Shown piece by piece: positions 1 to 7,087 of a DNA stretch of 64,000 nucleotides. Both the position numbers and the translations under genes were made by a program. The stretch is from Shinella kummerowiae (lineage in GTDB: Bacteria > Pseudomonadota > Alphaproteobacteria > Rhizobiales > Rhizobiaceae), in assembly GCF_009827055.1 (NCBI RefSeq), contig NZ_WUMK01000002.1:1-64000 (forward strand), written 5' to 3'. The notes under the pieces were generated by a model, which was not told the DNA's origin, searched no databases, and saw only the letters and a program-made list of their open reading frames with translations. Within the stretch, counting starts at the first letter, position 1. Every line of letters begins with the position of its first letter.

Positions 1-263
1 GCAGACACGTCAACAGGGTGGAACAAGAAAAATCAAAAAACTTACAAGCGATTGAAATTAAACAATTTTCTTATGAGATACCGCATCGGGCGTCCTCCTG
101 ATGCCCAGCAAAGTGGGTAAAACGCCGACCGAAATCTTGTCCGGGCGGTAAAAAGCGGCCCTACGGCAGGGCAATACGCCCCGACAACCGCAATACGCCC
201 GGTGCATAAGACGAAGATCGGGGAAAAATGACCGTTTTCGCTTGACTTCGCGCCAAACAAAAA

Positions 264-290
264 GGGCGCCGACGGATATCCGCGGCGCCC
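264..290 (-). terminator. Intrinsic terminator of the UPF0114 gene
   Basis: An 8-bp G+C stem (GGGCGCCG/CGGCGCCC, 264-271 with 283-290) is followed on the minus strand by TTTTTGTTT. It lies about 27 bases past the stop of the UPF0114 gene. Bases 1-263 to its left contain no gene, RNA or repeat that I can support. Confidence 0.6.
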
Positions 291-316
291 CTCCCCTGCC
301 CTTTTCGGCACAGCCA

Positions 317-817
317 TCAGCCCTTGAGCTTGGACATGATCTGCTCGAGGAAACCGAGCAGCACCGCCGAGACCACAAAGGCGAGGTGAATGAAGGTCAG
401 CCACATCAGCTTGGTGTCCGTATATTGCTGCACATTGAGAAAGACCTGCAGCAGGTGGATCGACGAGATCGCGACGATGGACGATGCGACCTTGATCTTC
501 AGGCTGCCGGAATCGAGTTTGCCGAGGAAGGACACATCGGCCTCCGCCTCATCGAAGCGGCTGACGAAGTTCTCATAGCCGGCGATCATCACCATCAGGA
601 TGAGGCTCGCGACAAGGGCCGCATCGATCAGGCCGAGCATGGCGAGGATCATCTCCGCATCGTCAAAGACGAAGACATTCATCGCCACCTTGCCGAACTT
701 GTAGAGAAACGACACCGCATAGACCGCGAGGGCCGCGACGAGGCCGAGGTAGAAGACCACCAGGATCCAGCGGCTCGACAGGATGATGCGTTCGACCAGC
801 AGTTCGAGGGATTTCAT
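317..817 (-). CDS. UPF0114 (YqhA-type) inner-membrane protein
   Basis: This 166-residue protein opens with MKSLELLVERIILSSRW and has three or four hydrophobic segments (about 13-37, 55-80, 108-128 and 138-160), the usual size and layout of the UPF0114/YqhA membrane family. The function of the family is unknown. I take the ATG at 817, preceded by GGAG at 8 bases; an in-frame TTG lies one codon upstream. It is the leftmost of a run of small stress-type genes but, unlike its neighbours, shows no GGAAC-N16-CGTT promoter in the 130 bases upstream. Confidence 0.85.
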   Translation of the reverse strand: MKSLELLVERIILSSRWILVVFYLGLVAALAVYAVSFLYKFGKVAMNVFVFDDAEMILAMLGLIDAALVASLILMVMIAGYENFVSRFDEAEADVSFLGKLDSGSLKIKVASSIVAISSIHLLQVFLNVQQYTDTKLMWLTFIHLAFVVSAVLLGFLEQIMSKLKG

Positions 818-899
818 CAATCAGGCTCCAGGGATTCAAAAAAGTGAACGCTGATTAACCAATCCCCTCAAAGCCCGCAAGACCAGCCGCATCACGCAA

Positions 900-927
900 A
901 AGGGCGGCGTTCGCGAACGCCGCCCTT
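900..927 (-). terminator. Perfect 28-bp palindromic terminator
   Basis: AAGGGCGGCGTT and AACGCCGCCCTT flank a CGCG loop. The hairpin continues into TTTGCG on the minus strand, directly downstream of the DUF1328 gene. Confidence 0.65.
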
Positions 928-945
928 GTCCGGAATGCTCCGTCC

Positions 946-1110
946 TCATGCCCTGCGGAACAGGCCTGCGATCAGCGACAGGACCAGAAGGGCCAGGAAG
1001 ACGAAGAAGAGGATCTGCGCGATGCCAGCGGATGCGCCGGCGATACCGCCAAAGCCGAGCAGGCCGGCGACAAGTGCGATCACGAGAAAGACAACTGCAT
1101 AATAGAGCAT
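946..1110 (-). CDS. DUF1328 (UPF0391, YtjA-like) small membrane protein
   Basis: A 54-residue reading frame starts [16 protein letters not shown] and ends LFRRA. It has two hydrophobic helices joined by a Gly/Ala-rich loop, the standard form and length of the DUF1328/UPF0391 family. The molecular function is unknown; members are frequent in alphaproteobacterial general-stress regulons. GAAGGAG precedes the ATG at a good distance. Upstream lies a full match to the EcfG sigma promoter (1142-1166), so I infer stress-induced, monocistronic expression ending at the palindrome at 900-927. Confidence 0.85.
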   Translation of the reverse strand: MLYYAVVFLVIALVAGLLGFGGIAGASAGIAQILFFVFLALLVLSLIAGLFRRA

Positions 1111-1141
1111 TTTTCGAACTCCTTCTTTCTATCGAAAGAGA

Positions 1142-1166
1142 AACGGGGGCCCAAGAAAAAGGTTCC
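1142..1166 (-). promoter_or_regulatory. EcfG-type promoter of the DUF1328 gene
   Basis: On the minus strand GGAAC (1166-1162) is followed by exactly 16 bases and CGTT (1145-1142). This is the published consensus of alphaproteobacterial general-stress sigma factors (EcfG/RpoE2). It ends 31 bases before the start codon. Confidence 0.7.
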
Positions 1167-1336
1167 AGGAGATCAACAAGAATGCAATGCTTTTGTGACA
1201 AAAGCTTTACGGCACAAAACGATGCCGCCGCGGCCTTTCGGCTGCGGCGGCATGAGCGGCGATCGGGATGGTCAGCAACCATCACTTCATGTGCACGATC
1301 TTTTCTTAAACCGATTCCGATTTAAGTCAGATGTGC

Positions 1337-1534
1337 TTAGTGGCGGCGCGCCCAATCGTCGATCTGCCGCTCCGCCTCCTCCTTGGCGAGGCCGTAATGC
1401 TGCTGGATCTTGCCCGAAAGCTCGACGCGGCGGCCCTTGATGACATCGAGATCGTCATCCGTGAGTTTGCCCCACTGCGCCTGGGCCTTGCCCTTGTACT
1501 CGGTCCACTTGCCTTCGATGATATCCCAGTTCAT
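1337..1534 (-). CDS. CsbD family stress protein
   Basis: A 65-residue hydrophilic protein starting [18 protein letters not shown], with the family pattern W-x(3)-KGK...[10 protein letters not shown]...G...L.GKIQ.YG...EEAE. CsbD-like proteins are small cytosolic proteins induced under general stress; the biochemical role is not established. The length is typical. AAAGGA precedes the ATG. An EcfG-like promoter lies upstream (1584-1608), consistent with control by the adjacent phyR/nepR system. Confidence 0.9.
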   Translation of the reverse strand: MNWDIIEGKWTEYKGKAQAQWGKLTDDDLDVIKGRRVELSGKIQQHYGLAKEEAERQIDDWARRH

Positions 1535-1583
1535 GTCGCTGTCCTTTCTGTTCCGTTGAACGCGATGGCGTTGACCTCAAGGA

Positions 1584-1608
1584 AACAGACCAGCGCCGGA
1601 AAGGTTCC
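1584..1608 (-). promoter_or_regulatory. EcfG-like promoter of csbD-type gene
   Basis: GGAAC (1608-1604), 16 bases, then TGTT (1587-1584) on the minus strand. One base differs from CGTT; the spacing is exact. It lies 50 bases before the CsbD start. Confidence 0.55.
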
Positions 1609-1617
1609 TGGCGAAAT

Positions 1618-1956
1618 TCAGTGCAGCTTGACGGGAACGTCCGCCGGGTAGGCGTTTTCGGCGACGACCATGCCGTCGGTCGACGGGCTGACCTGTCGAA
1701 TATCGATCTGCAGCCCGTTCTCCCGGCTCATGCGCCAGCTGATCTCGACATCGTCCTCCATCCACGCCGGATCGACCGCCGCGCAGCGGCCGTGCACGAT
1801 GCGCTTGCTTGCGCCTGCGCCACCGAGTGCGACGGGAAGTGCGTCCTGGCATTCTTCCATGGATTCAAACGCCACCTGGGGCGCTGGCAATTCTTCACAG
1901 GCGAGGCTGCCATGGCTGCAGCCGACCAGAAGCATGATAGCGGCTATGTGTTCCAT
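1618..1956 (-). CDS. Small secreted or lipoprotein-like protein of unknown function
   Basis: A 112-residue product. I choose the ATG at 1956 because GGAG stands 6 bases ahead; an ATG at 1968 is also in frame. The N-terminus is short and hydrophobic (IAAIMLLVGC) with a lipobox-like LVGC, but it lacks the usual positive charges, so lipidation is uncertain. Four more Cys residues occur (two of them near residues 19 and 36), which suggests an extracytoplasmic disulfide-bonded domain. I do not recognise the family. A perfect EcfG-type promoter (2016-2040) lies upstream, placing it with the stress genes around it. Confidence 0.65.
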   Translation of the reverse strand: MEHIAAIMLLVGCSHGSLACEELPAPQVAFESMEECQDALPVALGGAGASKRIVHGRCAAVDPAWMEDDVEISWRMSRENGLQIDIRQVSPSTDGMVVAENAYPADVPVKLH

Positions 1957-2015
1957 TTCACTCTCCATCCCCGTGCCGGGCCTCGTGGCGAGGCCCCTCG
2001 TCAGGTTGGGCAAGC

Positions 2016-2040
2016 AACGGCAGGACGCGAAGAAAGTTCC
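2016..2040 (-). promoter_or_regulatory. EcfG-type promoter of the 112-residue protein gene
   Basis: GGAAC (2040-2036), 16 bases, CGTT (2019-2016) on the minus strand: a full consensus match 59 bases before the proposed ATG. Confidence 0.65.
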
Positions 2041-2073
2041 GGAATGCCCGATGACGCGGCTGTCACATTGTTG

Positions 2074-2098
2074 GGAACAAAATCCACCACCACCCGTT
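2074..2098 (+). promoter_or_regulatory. EcfG-type promoter of the DUF3309 gene
   Basis: GGAAC (2074-2078), 16 bases, CGTT (2095-2098): a full consensus match 46 bases before the ATG. It is back to back with the minus-strand promoter at 2016-2040, with only 33 bases between the two GGAAC boxes. Confidence 0.7.
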
Positions 2099-2144
2099 GT
2101 TGGCGCATCGCTCGATAGCGAGCCGGACGTGAAAGGACGTGCAG

Positions 2145-2297
2145 ATGAGCACCATTCTCCTCGTGATTTTGATCCTGCTTCTGATCGGCGCCTTGCCGAA
2201 CTGGGGATATAGCCGTGGCTGGGGTTACGGCCCGTCAGGCGGTCTGGGTCTGATCGTTGTCATCCTCCTCATTCTCGTCCTCATGGGACGCATCTGA
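2145..2297 (+). CDS. DUF3309 family small membrane protein
   Basis: A 50-residue product starting MSTILLVILILLLIGALP with the central family motif PNWGYSRGWGYGPSGG and a second hydrophobic segment ending LMGRI. This is the whole DUF3309 domain: two membrane segments joined by an aromatic/Gly-rich loop. The function is unknown. AAAGGACG precedes the ATG. It is read from an EcfG-type promoter and is followed after 29 bases by the glycine-zipper lipoprotein gene, probably in one transcript. Confidence 0.85.
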   Translation: MSTILLVILILLLIGALPNWGYSRGWGYGPSGGLGLIVVILLILVLMGRI

Positions 2298-2326
2298 TCC
2301 CGAACCCCATTCCAGGAGCCGAAACC

Positions 2327-2587
2327 ATGAAGAAGACCATTATTGCGTTTGCGCTCATCGCCTCCACAGTCACGCTGACCGCGTGCAGCCAGACCGAACG
2401 CGGCACGGCGATCGGCGCGGCATCCGGCGCCATCATCGGCGGGGCCGTTACCGGGCGTGCCGGCGGCGCGCTTGCGGGTGCTGCCATCGGCGGTGCGGCA
2501 GGTTACCTGATCGCACGCTCCGACCGTAGCGGCTACTGCATCTACCGCGACCGTTATGGCCGTCGCTACGAAGCGCGTTGCCGCTAA
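2327..2587 (+). CDS. Glycine-zipper outer-membrane-type lipoprotein
   Basis: An 86-residue protein. The signal peptide is MKKTIIAFALIASTVTLTAC with the lipobox LTAC, giving a lipidated Cys20. Residues about 27-64 are a glycine zipper (GTAIGAASGAIIGGAVTG and GGALAGAAIGGAAG), as in the 17-kDa antigen/YMGG families. The C-terminus has Tyr/Arg-rich repeats (YRDRYGRRYEARCR). It is likely an envelope protein that inserts or oligomerises through the zipper. It sits downstream of DUF3309 without its own obvious promoter and ends at a strong hairpin. Confidence 0.8.
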   Translation: MKKTIIAFALIASTVTLTACSQTERGTAIGAASGAIIGGAVTGRAGGALAGAAIGGAAGYLIARSDRSGYCIYRDRYGRRYEARCR

Positions 2588-2608
2588 ACAAGCGCCGTAT
2601 ACCCAAAC

Positions 2609-2636
2609 AAGAAACGGGCCTTCCGGCCCGTTTCTT
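2609..2636. terminator. Bidirectional terminator between the lipoprotein gene and nepR
   Basis: A perfect 12-bp stem (AAGAAACGGGCC/GGCCCGTTTCTT) with a TTCC loop. It separates the plus-strand lipoprotein gene (stop at 2587) from the minus-strand nepR (stop at 2667). The stem itself supplies A/T ends on both strands. Confidence 0.65.
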
Positions 2637-2666
2637 GACGTCTAGCACCAGGAAGACCGGATGATT

Positions 2667-2864
2667 TCAGGACCCGCCCTTGGCCCGGCTCTCGGCCTCG
2701 TCAAGTTTTTCCAGAAGGTCGAGCAGACGGCTCGGTACCGGCTCGGTCTCTATGACGTCGTAGAAGGATTTCAGCTTGCGGCCAATCGGACCGTTAGGGT
2801 CAAAGGCAGCCTTGGCAGGGGCGTTGCCACTGCCGCGTCTCTTGTCTTTACTGGGCTCGATCAT
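2667..2864 (-). CDS. nepR: NepR-type anti-sigma factor of the general stress response
   Basis: A 65-residue protein with a charged, disordered N-terminus followed by the NepR core PIGRKLKSFYDVIETEPVPS and RLLDLLEKLDEAE. NepR binds and holds the EcfG sigma factor; phosphorylated PhyR mimics the sigma factor and sequesters NepR. The divergent neighbour is phyR, the classic arrangement. Unusually, no ecfG follows nepR: the next 80 bases hold a terminator and then an unrelated convergent lipoprotein gene. A weak EcfG-like element (GGAAC-N16-CATT, 2961-2985) lies upstream, which would give autoregulation. Confidence 0.85.
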   Translation of the reverse strand: MIEPSKDKRRGSGNAPAKAAFDPNGPIGRKLKSFYDVIETEPVPSRLLDLLEKLDEAESRAKGGS

Positions 2865-2960
2865 GGTCTTGTTTCCATCGCCTGCCGCCCGCTATCTTCC
2901 TTTTGCCCAAGATTCCAAATAGCAAGTCAGACTTAGCATGCTACCAATAGGTTTCCGCAT

Positions 2961-2985
2961 AATGAACTCTAGCGGAAACGGTTCC
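2961..2985 (-). promoter_or_regulatory. Possible weak EcfG promoter of nepR
   Basis: GGAAC (2985-2981), 16 bases, CATT (2964-2961) on the minus strand; the -10 departs from CGTT at one base. It lies in a short self-complementary stretch (GGAAACGGTTCC) in the nepR-phyR intergenic region. I see no good plus-strand match for phyR. Confidence 0.3.
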
Positions 2986-3013
2986 GATGCGGAACATATT
3001 CAGGGAGAACTAA

Positions 3014-3814
3014 ATGTCACTTTCCACCCGTATCGCACCGCATCTCGCCTATCTGCGGCGGTTTTCCCGTGCCGTCACGGGTTCGCAGACGTCCGGTGAC
3101 GCCTATGTCGCCGCCATGCTGGAGGCGCTCGTCACCGATATCTCGCTCTATCCCGAGGGTCGCAACGACCGGATCGCGCTTTACCGGCTCTACTGCACGC
3201 TGTTTGAGAACCTCGATGTGACGCTGCCGGACAACACCTCGCCCTTCGGCTGGGAGCGGCAGGCTGCCGCCAATCTCGCGAACCTCCCGCCGGCCGAGCG
3301 CAAGGCGTTCCTGCTGGTGGCCGTCGAGGGCTTCGACATGAGTGAAGCCGCCGACATTCTCGACGTTTCGGAAGAACGGTTCGCCGAGCTGCTCGACGAG
3401 GCGTCGCGCGACATCTCCAGCCAGGTCGCGACCGACATCATGATCATCGAGGACGAGCCGCTGATCGCCATGGACATCGAGGACATGGTGCGGGGCCTCG
3501 GTCACAACGTGACCGGCATCGCGCGCACCCATTCCGAAGCGGTCGAACTCTATCACCGCACCTCGCCGCGCATGGTGCTGGCGGATATCCAGCTTGCCGA
3601 CGGCTCGTCGGGCATCGACGCGGTCAACGACATCCTGAAGAACAGCACGATCCCGGTGATCTTCATCACCGCCTTCCCCGAGCGGCTTCTGACCGGCGAA
3701 AAGCCGGAACCGGCCTTCCTCGTCACCAAGCCATTCAACCCGGACATGGTGAAGGCGCTGATCAGCCAGGCGCTGTTCTTCGACGAGCAGGCGCGACTGG
3801 CAAAATCCGCCTGA
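3014..3814 (+). CDS. phyR: PhyR, sigma-mimic response regulator of the general stress response
   Basis: A 266-residue protein of normal PhyR length. Residues about 10-130 form the sigma-like (sigma2-sigma4) domain. Residues about 138-258 form the receiver, with the acidic pair in MIIEDEPLIAMD, phosphoacceptor Asp191 (VLADIQLADG), the Thr of FITAFPE and Lys of TKPFNPD. On phosphorylation the receiver releases the sigma-like domain, which captures NepR and frees EcfG. GGGAG stands 7 bases before the ATG. It is divergent from nepR. The sensor kinase (HWE family) that usually phosphorylates PhyR is not beside it. Confidence 0.95.
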   Translation: MSLSTRIAPHLAYLRRFSRAVTGSQTSGDAYVAAMLEALVTDISLYPEGRNDRIALYRLYCTLFENLDVTLPDNTSPFGWERQAAANLANLPPAERKAFLLVAVEGFDMSEAADILDVSEERFAELLDEASRDISSQVATDIMIIEDEPLIAMDIEDMVRGLGHNVTGIARTHSEAVELYHRTSPRMVLADIQLADGSSGIDAVNDILKNSTIPVIFITAFPERLLTGEKPEPAFLVTKPFNPDMVKALISQALFFDEQARLAKSA

Positions 3815-3835
3815 CGGCACTGGCAACACACATAA

Positions 3836-3861
3836 AAAAGGCCCGCGAAAGCGGGCCTTTT
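3836..3861. terminator. Bidirectional terminator between phyR and the RidA gene
   Basis: An 11-bp stem (AAAAGGCCCGC/GCGGGCCTTTT) with a GAAA loop lies between the convergent phyR and ridA-like genes. It gives T-runs on both strands. Confidence 0.75.
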
Positions 3862-3884
3862 CCGTTTCCGTCATGTGCCGCCGA

Positions 3885-4229
3885 TCAAAGCGCGGCGACG
3901 ACGATGACTTCAACCAGGTATTCCGGCGTGGCGAGCTTGGATTCGCCGGTCGCGCGGGCGGGCGTGTGGCCCTGCGGCGCCCAGGTATCCCAGACGGCGT
4001 TCATCTTCGGAAAATCGACCATGTCGGCCAGCCAGATCTGAGCGGAGAGAATGCGGGTCTTATCCGTGCCGGCAAGCGCCAGCAGGCGATCGACCTCGGC
4101 AAGCGCCTGCTTGGTCTGCTCGGTGACATCGGAGCCGGCTTCACCGACCTGGCCGGCCAGATAGACGGTTCCGTTGTGCACGACAGCCTGGCTCATGCGC
4201 GGGCCGGTTTCAAAGCGTTTGATGTCCAT
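3885..4229 (-). CDS. RidA/YjgF family enamine/imine deaminase
   Basis: A 114-residue protein starting MDIKRFETGPRMSQAVVHNG and ending in the family signature PARATGESKLATPEYLVEV, which includes the substrate-carboxylate-binding Arg. RidA proteins hydrolyse reactive enamine/imine intermediates released by PLP enzymes, in the cytosol. The sequence belongs to the shorter Rid subgroup rather than obvious archetypal RidA, so the exact substrate is open. It is monocistronic, convergent with phyR and separated from dppF by 257 bases that hold only a hairpin. Confidence 0.85.
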   Translation of the reverse strand: MDIKRFETGPRMSQAVVHNGTVYLAGQVGEAGSDVTEQTKQALAEVDRLLALAGTDKTRILSAQIWLADMVDFPKMNAVWDTWAPQGHTPARATGESKLATPEYLVEVIVVAAL

Positions 4230-4440
4230 GTCTCGTTCCTGTCACGTCTCGGAATTTTTCGGAAACCGCAGGCGCGCGATGGCCAGCGGACCCGCCGTCT
4301 ATAGGGGGCCCAGCGCAAAGATGCCAGTGTCCGTGGGAAATTCCGCCTGGGCGGAGATTACCTGAGTGCTCTCAGCCCATCGCGGGCTGCGGCGACAATG
4401 CCGTCGGGGAGCCTTGGCGGGGGAAAGCGTAGCCGAAAAT

Positions 4441-4477
4441 GCCCATGACGACGATAGCGCGTATCTGCGTCATGGGC
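4441..4477 (-). terminator. Probable terminator of the dpp operon
   Basis: A 10-bp stem (GCCCATGACG at 4441-4450 with CGTCATGGGC at 4468-4477), followed on the minus strand by ATTTTC, begins 10 bases past the dppF stop. Confidence 0.5.
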
Positions 4478-4486
4478 TGTTCGTTT

Positions 4487-5317
4487 TCAGGCGACGCGCT
4501 TGCGCCGTTCGATGCGGGCGCGGATGGCGTCCACGTCGACGCGGGGCGTCGCGGCGAAGAGGGTCTTGGTGTAGCTGTGCTGCGGGTCCTCGAAGACCTG
4601 GTCGCGGCTGCCATATTCCACCGCCTCGCCGAAATACATCACCATCACGTCATTTGCGATGTGGCGCACGACCGAGAGATCGTGGCTGATGAAGACGTAG
4701 GTGAGCTGGAACTCATCCTGCAGGTCGGCGAGCAGGTTGAGAACCTGAGCCTGCACCGACAGGTCGAGGGCCGAAACCGGCTCATCGAGCACCAGAAGGC
4801 GCGGATTGAGCATCAGCGCGCGGGCGATCGCCACGCGCTGGCGCTGGCCGCCGGAGAACATGTGCGGGTAGCGCCCGTAATGTTTCTCCTCCAGGCCCAC
4901 CTTCTTCAGCATGGCCATGGCGCGGTCACGCCGCTCGTCTGCCGGCACCTTGGTGTTGATGACCAGCGGTTCCGTCAGGATATCGCCGATCTTCTTGCGC
5001 GGATTGAGCGAACCATAGGGGTTCTGGAAGACGATCTGCACCTTGCTGCGCATTTCGGAGGTCAACGGCTCGCTGGCGATATCGACCTTACCGCCGTCGA
5101 TCAGCATTTCGCCCTCGGTGATCGGGTCGATCATCGTGACCATGCGGGCAAGCGTCGACTTGCCGCAACCGCTTTCGCCGACGATGGCGAGCGTCTTGCC
5201 CTGCTCGACCTTGAAGCTCACGCCCTTGACGGCGTGAACGGTCTTGCCCGGTTTGAACAGGCCGCCGGGGATGTGATAGTCGCGCTTGAGGTTCTTTGCT
5301 TCGAGAACAGGGGTCAT
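4487..5317 (-). CDS. dppF: Dipeptide/oligopeptide ABC transporter ATP-binding protein (DppF-like)
   Basis: A 276-residue nucleotide-binding subunit. Walker A GESGCGKST is at residues 47-55, the Q-loop is in QNPYGSLNPRKKI, the signature is FSGGQRQRVAIARAL, Walker B is LLVLDEPVSALD and the switch His is in FISHDLS. This is the second (DppF/OppF) ATPase of a peptide importer, working as a heterodimer with DppD on the cytoplasmic face. The ATG overlaps the dppD stop by 4 bases (ATGA), so translation is coupled. It is the last gene of the operon. The length is short of the 320-330 typical of DppF: the C-terminal zinc-cluster extension is reduced. Confidence 0.9.
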   Translation of the reverse strand: MTPVLEAKNLKRDYHIPGGLFKPGKTVHAVKGVSFKVEQGKTLAIVGESGCGKSTLARMVTMIDPITEGEMLIDGGKVDIASEPLTSEMRSKVQIVFQNPYGSLNPRKKIGDILTEPLVINTKVPADERRDRAMAMLKKVGLEEKHYGRYPHMFSGGQRQRVAIARALMLNPRLLVLDEPVSALDLSVQAQVLNLLADLQDEFQLTYVFISHDLSVVRHIANDVMVMYFGEAVEYGSRDQVFEDPQHSYTKTLFAATPRVDVDAIRARIERRKRVA

Positions 5318-6168
5318 CGCACGGCTCCCGCAAAAATCTCGGTGTCAGTCAGCTTTTCCGTGATGGTCGGCAGGCGCCCGCCCACCGCATTTTCCGGAAG
5401 CGCGGACAGCAGCGCCTTGGTGTAGACGCTCTTAGGGCTTTCGAAGAGCGACAGCACGTCGGCGGATTCGATCTGGCGACCCTTGTACTGCACGATGACG
5501 CGGTCGGCGGTTTCGGCGACGACGCCCATGTCGTGGGTGATGATGATGAGGCCCATGCCGTGCTCGGCCTGGAGCTTCATCAGGAGGTCGAGGATCTGCT
5601 TCTGGATCGTCACGTCGAGCGCGGTGGTCGGCTCGTCGGCGATCAGAAGTTTCGGATTGCAGGCGAGCGCGGTCGCGATCATCACGCGCTGGCACTGGCC
5701 ACCCGACATCTGGTGCGGGAAGTGGCCGAGGCGCTCTTCCGGGTTCGGAATACCGACGGACTGGAAGAGTTCGATCGCCCGGTCGCGGCGCGCCTTGCGG
5801 GACAGGTCCGTATGGATGCGCAGCACTTCTTCGATCTGGAAGCCGACCGTGAAGCACGGATTGAGGCTGGCGATCGGTTCCTGGAAGATCATGGCAATGT
5901 CCTTGCCGATGATCTTGCGCCGGTCGCTGTCCGACATGGACTGCATGTCGCGGCCGTTGAAGGTCAGCACATCGGCCGTCACCTTCGCCGTCCAGGGCAG
6001 AAGCCCCATGGCAGCGAGCATAGAGACCGACTTGCCGGAGCCGGATTCACCGACGATGGCGAGAACCTCGCCCTCGTCGACCTTGAGGGAAACGCCATCC
6101 ACCGCCCGGAAGGGGCCGGAGGCCGTCTGGAATTCGACGGTGAGGTTTTTGATTTCGAGAAGCGACAT
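5314..6168 (-). CDS. dppD: Dipeptide/oligopeptide ABC transporter ATP-binding protein (DppD-like)
   Basis: A 284-residue ATPase. Walker A GESGSGKS is at 40-47, the signature MSGGQCQRVMIATAL has a Cys where most family members have Arg, Walker B is LLIADEPTTALD, and the H-loop is IITHDMG. I use the ATG at 6168, which overlaps the dppC stop by one base (TGATG); a GTG one codon earlier is less likely. It partners DppF. The canonical C-terminal Cys-rich oligopeptide cluster (usually residues about 280-330) is not seen, in keeping with its short length. Confidence 0.9.
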   Translation of the reverse strand: MSLLEIKNLTVEFQTASGPFRAVDGVSLKVDEGEVLAIVGESGSGKSVSMLAAMGLLPWTAKVTADVLTFNGRDMQSMSDSDRRKIIGKDIAMIFQEPIASLNPCFTVGFQIEEVLRIHTDLSRKARRDRAIELFQSVGIPNPEERLGHFPHQMSGGQCQRVMIATALACNPKLLIADEPTTALDVTIQKQILDLLMKLQAEHGMGLIIITHDMGVVAETADRVIVQYKGRQIESADVLSLFESPKSVYTKALLSALPENAVGGRLPTITEKLTDTEIFAGAVR

Positions 6169-7076
6169 CACGACCTCTTCAGCTTGGGATCGAGGGCGTC
6201 GCGCAGGCCGTCACCCATGAGGTTGATGGCAAGCACGGTGATGAGGATGGCAAGGCCGGGGAAGGTCACGACCCACCAGGCGCGCTGGATAAATTCGCGC
6301 GCTTCGGCAAGCATGGTGCCCCATTCCGGCGTCGGCGGCTGGGCGCCCATGCCGAGGAAGCCGAGGGCGGCCGCGTCGAGGATCGCCGCCGAGAAGGCAA
6401 GCGTCGCCTGGACGATCAGCGGCGCCAGGCAGTTCGGCAGGATCGTCAGGAACATCAGGCGCAGCGTGCCCGCACCCGCGACCTTCGAGCCGATCACATA
6501 GTCCTTGGTCTTTTCCGTCATAACGGCCGCGCGCGTCAGGCGCACGAAGTGCGGCTGGTTGACGAGCGAGATGGCGATCATCGCGTTGAGCAGGCCGGGA
6601 CCGAGCACCGCCACCAGCACCAGGGCGAGCAGCAGCGACGGAAACGCCAGGATGATATCCATGACGCGCATGATCGCGGTATCGACCCTGCCGCGGAAGT
6701 AACCGGCGACGAGACCGATCAGCACGCCCGAGACCACCGACAGCGTCACGACGACGAGACCGATGAAGAGCGAGAAGCGTGCGCCGTAGATGAGGCGCGA
6801 CAGGATATCGCGGCCGACGGCGTCGGTGCCAAGAATGTGTCCCCAGCTACCGCCTTCGGAGAAGACGGGCGGCAGGAGAAGGAGTTCGCGGTTCTGGATG
6901 CTCGGGCTGTGCGGCGCGACGAAAGGCGCGAAGACCGCCACGAACAGGATGACCAGGAAGAAGGCGAGGCCGATGACGGCGCCCTTGTTGCGCGAGAAGT
7001 AGAACCAGAATTCGGAGAGGCCGGACGGCGGCGAACCGCCCGTCTTGGTCTCGGTGGTTGTCTGAACTGCACTCAT
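6168..7076 (-). CDS. dppC: Dipeptide/oligopeptide ABC transporter permease (DppC-like)
   Basis: A 302-residue inner-membrane permease. A hydrophilic N-terminus (MSAVQTTTETKTGG) is followed by a first membrane helix (about 33-55), a periplasmic loop with GTDAVGRDILSRLIYGAR, and five more helices with the BPD_transp_1 coupling motif around GAGTLRLMFLTILPN. CTAGGAGG is placed 6 bases before the ATG at 7076, so I reject longer upstream starts. The stop overlaps the dppD start. It pairs with DppB to form the channel. Confidence 0.92.
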   Translation of the reverse strand: MSAVQTTTETKTGGSPPSGLSEFWFYFSRNKGAVIGLAFFLVILFVAVFAPFVAPHSPSIQNRELLLLPPVFSEGGSWGHILGTDAVGRDILSRLIYGARFSLFIGLVVVTLSVVSGVLIGLVAGYFRGRVDTAIMRVMDIILAFPSLLLALVLVAVLGPGLLNAMIAISLVNQPHFVRLTRAAVMTEKTKDYVIGSKVAGAGTLRLMFLTILPNCLAPLIVQATLAFSAAILDAAALGFLGMGAQPPTPEWGTMLAEAREFIQRAWWVVTFPGLAILITVLAINLMGDGLRDALDPKLKRS

Positions 7077-7087
7077 GAGATCGCCTC

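Noticed and set aside
1-263. Short frames and an A+T-rich stretch at the left edge.
   Set aside because: No ribosome-binding site, family match or conserved structure. A GGAAC at 20-24 lacks a CGTT at the right spacing.
2985-3013. A plus-strand EcfG promoter for phyR.
   Set aside because: GGAAC occurs at 2991-2995 but is only 19 bases from the start codon and no CGTT follows at 16 bases.
4230-4440. Possible small gene between ridA and the dpp terminator.
   Set aside because: No frame with a start, ribosome-binding site and plausible protein composition.
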